The notes under the pieces are model-generated. The model saw only the letters and a program-made list of their open reading frames with translations, searched no databases and was not told the DNA's origin. A DNA stretch of 18,231 nucleotides from JAAYFT01 sp041655755 (GTDB taxonomy: Bacteria > Bacillota > Clostridia > Tissierellales > Tissierellaceae): the NCBI GenBank assembly GCA_041655755.1, contig JBBAEY010000046.1, positions 1 to 18,231 on the forward strand. The letters run 5' to 3'. Of the stretch, positions 7,514 to 12,824 are shown piece after piece. Numbering within the stretch: position 1 is the first letter of the stretch; each line of letters starts with the position of its first letter. The translations under genes and the position numbers were made by a program.

Positions 7514-8488
7514 CTATACCTCTTTAAATCCAATAGAATTACCGGAGCCATCCAATATATCTCTTATACTGCCCACTCCCTTTGACCTATCCAATATAAT
7601 GTATCTGCCAAAAATCTTGTCCTGGAATAGGGCCCTCATACTGGGCTTTCCCCTTACTTCCCTTAGGTCATCTCCATGGATAGTAGCTATAAGCCTAATT
7701 CCTGCCCTTAGGGCTTCGTTTATAGCATCTATGTCCCTTTCACCCCCTATTTCATCCACAGCGATAATATCGGGGGATAGGGACCTGATAGCCATTATTA
7801 TACCGTCTGATTTTAGACAGGCATCTAGGACGTCCGTTCGTATCCCAATCTGGTTCTGTGCAAGGCCATTATACATACCAGCTAGTTCTGACCTCTCGTC
7901 AATTACACTTATCTTGTAGCCTTGTTTATGATAATGTCCATCGCTTAAATTTCTAATTATATCCCGCAGAAGGGTTGTCTTGCCACACTGGGGTGGAGAG
8001 ATAATTAAGGTGTTGATAAAATATCCTGTTCTATCGATTAAATGGGGAATCAATTTATTTGAAACTCCAAGGACCTCCCTTGCAATCCTAATATTTAGGG
8101 AGGAAATATTCCCAATGTTTTCAATTCCCCTATTACCATAGATTACCCTACCTCCAATGCCTACCCTGTGCCCTCCCCTTATGGTTATATAGCCCCTGCT
8201 TATTTCCTCCAAATAAGCATAGGGGGAATAATTACTTATTATTTGAAAACTCGATTGAATGTGGTTATCAGCTAGGATAAAGGCCTTAGTCATATCTGAG
8301 CTGATTTCTCCGCCTTTGGACACTAGGTAATCCTTACCATCATAGGAAATCATCAAGGGTCTTCCCCTTCTAAGCCTTATCTCTTCGATTTTGCCTTGAT
8401 AATCAACGGGTATATTTGATAGAATTCTTCTCAATTCTCCATTCAAATTCTCTATTAGATTGTTGAATATAATCTGCTCATTTTTCAC
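7514..8488 (-). CDS. spoIIIAA: Stage III sporulation protein AA (secretion-type ATPase)
   Basis: Cytoplasmic ATPase of the PilB/VirB11 secretion superfamily that powers or gates the SpoIIIA-SpoIIQ channel in the mother cell. From the chosen start the product has 324 residues: an N-terminal domain (EEIRLRRGRPLMISY, then GGHRVGIGGRV), Walker A SPPQCGKTT (about 164-172), DERSELAGMYNG, Walker B DIIAVDE (about 240-246) with GGERDIDAINEALRAG, and LIATIHG. GTG at 8488 was chosen. It has GGGGGG 7 bases upstream, and a SigE-like -10 element lies between it and the alternative ATG at 8530. That ATG would give 338 residues and has only a weak GGA. If the promoter prediction is wrong, the longer form becomes possible. 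Confidence 0.93.
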   Translation of the reverse strand: MKNEQIIFNNLIENLNGELRRILSNIPVDYQGKIEEIRLRRGRPLMISYDGKDYLVSKGGEISSDMTKAFILADNHIQSSFQIISNYSPYAYLEEISRGYITIRGGHRVGIGGRVIYGNRGIENIGNISSLNIRIAREVLGVSNKLIPHLIDRTGYFINTLIISPPQCGKTTLLRDIIRNLSDGHYHKQGYKISVIDERSELAGMYNGLAQNQIGIRTDVLDACLKSDGIIMAIRSLSPDIIAVDEIGGERDIDAINEALRAGIRLIATIHGDDLREVRGKPSMRALFQDKIFGRYIILDRSKGVGSIRDILDGSGNSIGFKEV

Positions 8489-8508
8489 AACCTGTCCCCC
8501 CTGTAATA

Positions 8509-8536
8509 ATTCTATGAAATATTGTCCCATTTATTC
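8509..8536 (-). promoter_or_regulatory. Putative SigE-dependent promoter of the spoIIIA operon
   Basis: On the minus strand, GAATAAA (8536-8530), a 13-base spacer and CATAGAAT (8516-8509). The -10 differs from the SigE consensus CATACAAT by one base, and the -35 fits the loose KMATA core. It lies directly after the intrinsic terminator of the aroQ-efp unit and before the GGGGGG ribosome binding site of the GTG start. The predicted transcript begins near 8502. spoIIIA is under SigE in Bacillus; the match here is inferred by eye. Confidence 0.55.
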
Positions 8537-8537
8537 C

Positions 8538-8580
8538 AAAAAAAGAAATAGCTCCTAAAGTTTTAAACCTTAGAAGCTAT
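8538..8580 (-). terminator. Intrinsic terminator of the aroQ-efp-CD1247-like unit
   Basis: On the minus strand, the 13-bp stem ATAGCTTCTAAGG / CTTTAGGAGCTAT (8580-8568 with 8560-8548, two G-U pairs) with a 7-base loop TTTAAAA is followed by TTTCTTTTTTT. It starts 10 bases after the stop of the acidic protein gene. This is a good Rho-independent terminator and separates housekeeping transcription from the sporulation operon. Confidence 0.88.
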
Positions 8581-8590
8581 TGGTTGAAAA

Positions 8591-8953
8591 TTATTCTTCT
8601 TCATCTTCACAATCGCAGCAGCAATCCTCTTCACCACAGCAATCTTCATCGCAGCAGTCATCAAATTCCTCAAATTCAAAATCATCATCTTGAAAGTCAT
8701 CAAAAAATTCATCGTCATAATCCTCATCTGAATCGTAGATCTCATCCTCCACATCTGCCAAATCTTCGTCTATGAAATTTACATATTCCTCTAATTCCAT
8801 TTGGTTTTCAATTGTTTCATCTAGTACATCTGCAAAGTCTTCCAAAACTTCAACTATTAGTAACAACAATTTTCCCTCTTTTGTACTCTCGTCAATACCC
8901 AATCCATCTGCTAATCCCTGTAAATAGGATACTTTTTGCTTTAAATAATCCAT
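8591..8953 (-). CDS. CD1247-like acidic protein with cysteine-cluster tail
   Basis: The 120-residue product begins MDYLKQKVSYLQGLADGLGI and continues STKEGKLLLLIVEVLEDFAD, then EEYVNFIDEDLADVEDEIYD. I recognise this from memory as the clostridial CD1247 N-terminal domain type, whose function is unknown to me. The first about 75 residues are helical and probably coiled-coil. The rest is almost entirely Asp/Glu/Phe/Tyr and ends in clustered cysteines (DDCCDEDCC, EEDCCCDCEDEEE), eight or nine Cys in about 20 residues. That tail could bind metal, but no standard zinc-ribbon spacing is visible. AGGAGGGG precedes the ATG by 5 bases. It is the last gene of the aroQ-efp unit and is followed by a terminator. 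The neighbourhood between efp and spoIIIA is typical for this family in Clostridia. Confidence 0.85.
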   Translation of the reverse strand: MDYLKQKVSYLQGLADGLGIDESTKEGKLLLLIVEVLEDFADVLDETIENQMELEEYVNFIDEDLADVEDEIYDSDEDYDDEFFDDFQDDDFEFEEFDDCCDEDCCGEEDCCCDCEDEEE

Positions 8954-8991
8954 CTTGGCCCCTCCTAATTTTATTTTATTTAGATTATTGT

Positions 8992-9549
8992 CTATTTCCT
9001 AGACAGATATTCACCTGTTCTGGTATCTATTTTAACCATATCCCCAATATTCACAAAGAGAGGAACATTTATTATAGCACCTGTTTCCATGGTTGCAGGC
9101 TTTGTCGCACCAGTAGCAGTATCTCCCTTTACTCCCGGCTCTGTCTCTGTGACCTCTAACTCTACAAAATTAGGCGCCTGAACCTCAAAGGCCCTTCCCT
9201 TAAAAAATCTGATAGTAGCATTATCGTTTTCCTTTAAGTATACCATGGCTTCTTCTACAGCAGCCCTATCCAAGGGCAACTGCTCATATGACTCAGTATC
9301 CATAAAATAGAACAACTCCCCATCATTATATAGATACTGCATTTCCTTTGTTTCTATCTGAGCCCTAGGAAATCTCTCCGATGGATTAAATGTAACATCC
9401 TTGGTACTACCGCTCATAACTGATCTAATCTTTGCCCTGACAAATGCAGCGCCCTTGCCAGGCTTTACATGCTGAAAGTCGACTATCTGGTATACGTCGC
9501 CCTCCATCTCAAATGTAATACCCTTCCTAAAATCACCAGCTGATATCAT
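8992..9549 (-). CDS. efp: Translation elongation factor P
   Basis: EF-P binds the ribosome between the P and E sites and relieves stalling at polyproline. The 185 residues show the three beta-barrel architecture: KOW-like domain I (MISAGDFRKGITFEMEGDVY), central OB domain (about 66-126) and C-terminal OB domain (about 130-185) ending GDMVKIDTRTGEYLSRK. The modification loop reads HVKPGKGAAF with the conserved lysine at position 32, the residue modified in many bacteria; here the modification type is unknown. The ATG follows AGGAGG with 6-base spacing. It lies 15 bases after aroQ on the same transcript. Confidence 0.98.
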   Translation of the reverse strand: MISAGDFRKGITFEMEGDVYQIVDFQHVKPGKGAAFVRAKIRSVMSGSTKDVTFNPSERFPRAQIETKEMQYLYNDGELFYFMDTESYEQLPLDRAAVEEAMVYLKENDNATIRFFKGRAFEVQAPNFVELEVTETEPGVKGDTATGATKPATMETGAIINVPLFVNIGDMVKIDTRTGEYLSRK

Positions 9550-9564
9550 ATCCTTCCTCCTAAT

Positions 9565-9999
9565 CTACATAATCAATTTATTCATGGCTTCCAAAGCTAG
9601 AATATAGCTATATCCACCAAATCCCGATATTTGTCCATGGCAGACAGAGGAAATCAAGGATTTGGACCTAAACTCCTCCCTCTTGTAAATATTAGATAAA
9701 TGGACCTCAATAACAGGTATGTCTAGCATTTCAATTGCATCTCTGATAGCTATACTGTAATGACTAAAAGCAGCGGGATTGATGACTATACCGTCATACA
9801 TTTGTCCTAGGGTTTGGTGAATTTTCTCAACAATCGCACCCTCATAATTACTTTGAAAGAACTCAACTTGGAGCCCTAAATCTTTAGCTCTTTCTTCCAC
9901 CAGCCTATTAATTTCTCCAAGGGACATACCCCCATATATATCAGAATCCCTTTTTTCTAACATATTAAGATTAGGACCATGTATAATTAATATATTCAA
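9565..9999 (-). CDS. aroQ: Type II 3-dehydroquinate dehydratase
   Basis: Converts 3-dehydroquinate to 3-dehydroshikimate in the shikimate pathway; type II enzymes are cytoplasmic dodecamers. The 144 residues contain IIHGPNLNMLEKRDSDIYGG, with the catalytic-loop Arg17 and Tyr22. INPAAFSHYSIAIRDAI follows, with substrate-binding Asn74, then EVHLSN with catalytic His100, REEFR (Arg111), and CHGQISGFGGYSYILAL. Small departures from the usual motif, such as Glu15 for Gly and NIYKREEFR for NIHAREEFR, do not touch catalytic residues. The start is TTG, supported by AAGGTGGGA about 7-9 bases upstream. It opens the transcription unit behind an extended -10 promoter. Confidence 0.96.
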   Translation of the reverse strand: MNILIIHGPNLNMLEKRDSDIYGGMSLGEINRLVEERAKDLGLQVEFFQSNYEGAIVEKIHQTLGQMYDGIVINPAAFSHYSIAIRDAIEMLDIPVIEVHLSNIYKREEFRSKSLISSVCHGQISGFGGYSYILALEAMNKLIM

Positions 10000-10033
10000 A
10001 ACTTATCCCACCTTTTCCTCTGCTTTCTACATT

Positions 10034-10062
10034 ATTATATCAGCCTCTATAATTTACCTCAA
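10034..10062 (-). promoter_or_regulatory. SigA-type promoter for aroQ-efp (extended -10)
   Basis: On the minus strand, TTGAGG (10062-10057), a 17-base spacer and TATAAT (10039-10034), preceded by TGA to give TGnTATAAT. The -10 is perfect and the -35 matches 4 of 6. It lies in the gap between the comFB-like stop and the TTG start of aroQ, with a predicted transcription start near 10027. This separates the housekeeping unit from the pilus operon upstream. Confidence 0.78.
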
Positions 10063-10091
10063 GATTTAATTTTTATAATTATATAGAGATT

Positions 10092-10358
10092 TTAATGATG
10101 TCTTGGGTTACTCTTTACAACCTCAATGGCCTTGGTAACTTCTGCAATTAAATCAGTACTGAATTGAAACCCTAAACTATTGGCCTTGGCAAATACATAG
10201 CCCTTATCTGTCACCACATATTTTGGCTTAAGATTATTCAAGGCAATTGAAGCCATATCCAATTTGCACATTTCACACTTACATACATCTTCATAATTTT
10301 CAATAATCTTGTCAACCGCTGCAACTACTTCATCTTCCATCAGGTTATGAAGTTCCAT
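10092..10358 (-). CDS. ComFB family protein
   Basis: The 88 residues match the late-competence ComFB family: MELHNLMEDEVVAAVDKIIE, then CKCEMCKLDMASIALNNLKP and KYVVTDKGYVFAKAN. The Cys residues of CKCEMC are probable zinc ligands. Bacillus ComFB has no clear function. Cyanobacterial relatives have been reported as cyclic di-nucleotide receptors that affect natural competence and type IV pili; I recall this and did not check it. Here the gene directly follows the PilX-like gene, whose TGA lies in the AAAGGGTGATACCATG start region, so it is translated from the pilus transcript. A regulatory role for the pilus is inferred from this position. No terminator hairpin is visible after it. Confidence 0.88.
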   Translation of the reverse strand: MELHNLMEDEVVAAVDKIIENYEDVCKCEMCKLDMASIALNNLKPKYVVTDKGYVFAKANSLGFQFSTDLIAEVTKAIEVVKSNPRHH

Positions 10359-10362
10359 GGTA

Positions 10363-11406
10363 TCACCCTTTCATATTTACTTTAACAGAATCCACCTTCA
10401 GGTCAAGAAAACCCGGTAAATATAGCCCATATTTATAAATATAGGTTTTATCGTACAATAGGTTGATTTTCTCCTCAATAATTTCCCTATCCCTTTCGCT
10501 GCCACATATTATAATTCCATTAATATTTGGCTTGTTTTCGGAATTAACTACTATTTCCCCATCTTTCACTATCATTATACCATTAAAGTTAAGGTTTCCC
10601 CTTACAATTACATCTCCTTCAACAAATATTAGGCCATTTAAGTCCATAGTCATATCTTCCTCTATTTCATCACCTAAGATGAGGGCCCTTCTAAGTCCGC
10701 CATCTCTCCTCATGGCAATAATAAACTCGCCCTTGTCAAAGTTTTCTACATAGGGTTCAATCATAGACTCCCTTTCAAATGATATTGTATAAGTCTTATC
10801 TTCCTTCTGTTGTAAACTCAATTTTTCATAGCTAGACACTTCGCGTATATAGGTATTTAGAGGAATGTCAATAGAGTTCAAATCCATTTCTAAATAAATA
10901 CTAGCTAGTAAGTGGCTGAAATCATTTTCTACTTCACTGTCTACGGTCGTCAAACTTAGGATGGGATTGTTCATTTCAAACAAGCCATTTACTAGACTAG
11001 CAGACGCAAGCATCTTGGTTTTTCTACCCTTATATTCTGCCTCTGTTTTTATGATAACAGACTTCCTATGGTCGATATCTTCAAAAGAGACCAGTACCTT
11101 GTTGAAACTATCATCCTTGCCTAAATCGGCATCCTCCAAGCTAAACTCTTGAATGTCCTTGAAATTATTATTTCGAAAGGCCTTCAAAATAATAGGATAT
11201 AGGCTATCCTCATAGTAGTGATCATAGAAGCTCATCAGTATCTTGCCCTCACTTAAATAGTAGGATTGAATTTCATTGTTGGTAGACACTAGTATCAAAT
11301 TCTCAAGTTTTATTGTATAGCCTAGGTATGTAGATGAAATTAAAATTATAGACATGATTATTAATACCATTAAGGATATAAAACCATCGTCCCCAAATAC
11401 AATCAC
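10363..11406 (-). CDS. PilX-like prepilin protein of the pilus operon
   Basis: The 347-residue product starts with a prepilin-like leader and membrane helix: MIVFGDDG, then FISLMVLIIMSIILISSTYL (about 9-30), followed by NNEIQSYYLSEGKILMSFYD. The YYLSEG stretch recalls the QAxxAAEAG region after the helix of PilX-type minor pilins. Cleavage after Gly8 is plausible, but position 5 of the mature form is Met, not Glu. The C-terminal part (about 230-310) is rich in beta strands (EGDVIVRGNLNFNGIMIVKD), like a small beta-helix. The start is GTG at 11406, chosen by elimination; no strong ribosome binding site stands before it. The gene is 7 bases after the PilW-like gene and 4 bases before the comFB-like gene. 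Family identity rests on position and N-terminal style. Confidence 0.7.
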   Translation of the reverse strand: MIVFGDDGFISLMVLIIMSIILISSTYLGYTIKLENLILVSTNNEIQSYYLSEGKILMSFYDHYYEDSLYPIILKAFRNNNFKDIQEFSLEDADLGKDDSFNKVLVSFEDIDHRKSVIIKTEAEYKGRKTKMLASASLVNGLFEMNNPILSLTTVDSEVENDFSHLLASIYLEMDLNSIDIPLNTYIREVSSYEKLSLQQKEDKTYTISFERESMIEPYVENFDKGEFIIAMRRDGGLRRALILGDEIEEDMTMDLNGLIFVEGDVIVRGNLNFNGIMIVKDGEIVVNSENKPNINGIIICGSERDREIIEEKINLLYDKTYIYKYGLYLPGFLDLKVDSVKVNMKG

Positions 11407-11413
11407 CTCGATG

Positions 11414-11986
11414 TCAATAATCTATTGGTACCCTAATAAATATATCGGATTTTAAGCGAAGACTTTCCCCACCCGGCGACCTTAGGCCAAAATCAAGAAA
11501 AATCATCTTCTTGTCCAAATCTAATCTGCTATTACCTATGCTATCCATATATTCGCTAATCTCATTGAAGCCTGACAATGCACTATAGAGGGGGTAATTT
11601 CCCTTTCTAGCACTAGCAGCAATCCTAATGAGTTTTCCATCCTTCGTATGATAGGTAATAAATTTATTTTGATTTGCACTTTCCTCTACCATGATAATGA
11701 AGCCTATATTTGTCTTGTAAGTAGCCTTTAGTCCCATTAATTTACTGGAAGGTAAAATCATATCGGCAGATTTAATCTCGTTTTTGACATATTCAATAGC
11801 ATATCTTCCATTTAGCAATAATTCATCCTTCTCATTTCCAATGGTTGAAGCCTTAATGGAGAAGTCCAGTATATTTAATAGGGGTAACATAATCATGGAA
11901 GATAGGGCTATGACTAGGACCAGCTCAATAAGTGTAAAGCCCTTACATCGCCTGTAAATACGCCATGACTTCCACATGTTTTCCAT
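11414..11986 (-). CDS. Type IV prepilin, PilW-like minor pilin
   Basis: Prepilin processed by a PilD-type peptidase (not in the window) and assembled as a minor pilin or pseudopilin. With ATG 11986 the product has 190 residues: leader MENMWKSWRIYRRCKG, cleavage before FTLIELVLVIALSSMIMLPL with the conserved Glu at position 5 of the mature form, then a soluble domain containing LNGRYAIEYVKNEIKSADMI, typical of PilW-type minor pilins. The start is uncertain: ATG 11977 (GGAG 11 bases upstream) and a TTG at 12019 are also in frame. All lie inside the preceding pilV-like gene, which it overlaps by 35-77 bases depending on the start. The long overlap favours translational coupling. Confidence 0.85.
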   Translation of the reverse strand: MENMWKSWRIYRRCKGFTLIELVLVIALSSMIMLPLLNILDFSIKASTIGNEKDELLLNGRYAIEYVKNEIKSADMILPSSKLMGLKATYKTNIGFIIMVEESANQNKFITYHTKDGKLIRIAASARKGNYPLYSALSGFNEISEYMDSIGNSRLDLDKKMIFLDFGLRSPGGESLRLKSDIFIRVPIDY

Positions 11987-12356
11987 TGCTCCAATCTCTA
12001 TTATATACAAATACATCAATTGTCCACAAGAGTTTTGACTTATCCTCCTTAACTATCCTTACAGGATATTTGTCAGTTCCCCCTATTTCTATTTCTACCT
12101 GCCCATCAGTTCTAAGTAACTGGATAATGTCCCCTACCTCCCTATCTAGAACATATAGGCCATCTGTGCTATCTCCTTCATAGGCCTTTAGTCGCTCTAT
12201 GACCATTTCAGCAGTATAGATCATGTCAGCCCTCTCTTTTTGCCTATTCATATTCATAAAGGAAGTATTCAAAATGGGAATAACCGTAAGGCTAACTAAA
12301 CCAAGGAGGAATAAGCCCATCATGACTTCAATTAAAGTAAAACCTCTTCTTGTCAT
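11943..12356 (-). CDS. Type IV prepilin, PilV-like minor pilin
   Basis: Short prepilin of 137 residues with leader MTRRG, cleavage before FTLIEVMMGLFLLGLVSLTV, and Glu at mature position 5. The soluble part includes TAEMVIERLKAYEGDST, and QLLRTDGQVEIEIGGTDKYP further on, consistent with PilV/PulI-type minor pilins. The ATG has AGGTAGGT about 6 bases upstream. It lies 12 bases after the GspH/FimT-like gene and overlaps the next prepilin gene. As in other T4P systems, this set (GspH/FimT, PilV, PilW, PilX) likely forms the priming tip complex. Confidence 0.88.
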   Translation of the reverse strand: MTRRGFTLIEVMMGLFLLGLVSLTVIPILNTSFMNMNRQKERADMIYTAEMVIERLKAYEGDSTDGLYVLDREVGDIIQLLRTDGQVEIEIGGTDKYPVRIVKEDKSKLLWTIDVFVYNRDWSNGKHVEVMAYLQAM

Positions 12357-12368
12357 TTGTATACCTAC

Positions 12369-12824
12369 CTAATACTCAATATTTACCTTTCCCGTAGCAG
12401 GAGTAATAGAAATTCTTATTGATTGACCCTTCTTGTTTTTCAGCATCAGAGTACCTGGACTTGCTGGTGCCCCTGAGGGTGTAAAGGTCACAGAATTGCT
12501 GAAATTGTTGCTTACAATAATAGTTCCATTTAGCAATTTGACATCTCTTACAAGCTCACTGGTTTTACCCTGCTTTCTAATCTTGTAAGTATTGTTTGCC
12601 TTGTCTACCATAAAAATATAGTTCATATTCTCTATGATAGCACTATTTCTAGCAAATACAATGTCTCTTTTTAGCTCCATTAATTCCTTCTTTTCCATAC
12701 TGATAAATACCGTTTTAAGGCCAGGAAGGGAAATTCCTAGGATTACAGCAAATAAGGCTAATACCACTATTAATTCCAATAGGGTATAGCCATATTTGCG
12801 ACGCCTTAATTTCAATAGTCCCAT
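12369..12824 (-). CDS. Prepilin, GspH/FimT-like pseudopilin
   Basis: Prepilin of 151 residues: leader MGLLKLRRRKYG, cleavage before YTLLELIVVLALFAVILGIS. Mature position 1 is Tyr instead of the usual Phe; Glu is kept at position 5. The soluble domain includes LKRDIVFARNSAIIENMNYI, the helix typical of GspH/FimT, followed by beta strands (SVTFTPSGAPASPGTLMLKN, SIRISITPATGKVNIEY). The start overlaps the SLH gene stop by 13 bases (ATGGGACTATTGA), which shows that the SLH protein belongs to the same transcript. The likely role is in initiating pilus assembly. Confidence 0.9.
   Translation of the reverse strand: MGLLKLRRRKYGYTLLELIVVLALFAVILGISLPGLKTVFISMEKKELMELKRDIVFARNSAIIENMNYIFMVDKANNTYKIRKQGKTSELVRDVKLLNGTIIVSNNFSNSVTFTPSGAPASPGTLMLKNKKGQSIRISITPATGKVNIEY

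Noticed and set aside
8563..8775. Open frames on both strands overlapping the acidic protein gene (His-rich on plus, Met/Ile-rich on minus)
   Set aside because: They are shadows of the GAT/GAA-rich Asp/Glu codons of the acidic gene. The minus-strand frame also runs across the terminator hairpin region.
11404..11406. Relocating the PilX-like start to a better ribosome binding site
   Set aside because: GAGGTG overlaps the GTG itself, and no alternative in-frame ATG, GTG or TTG lies before the membrane helix. GTG 11406 is kept with reservation.
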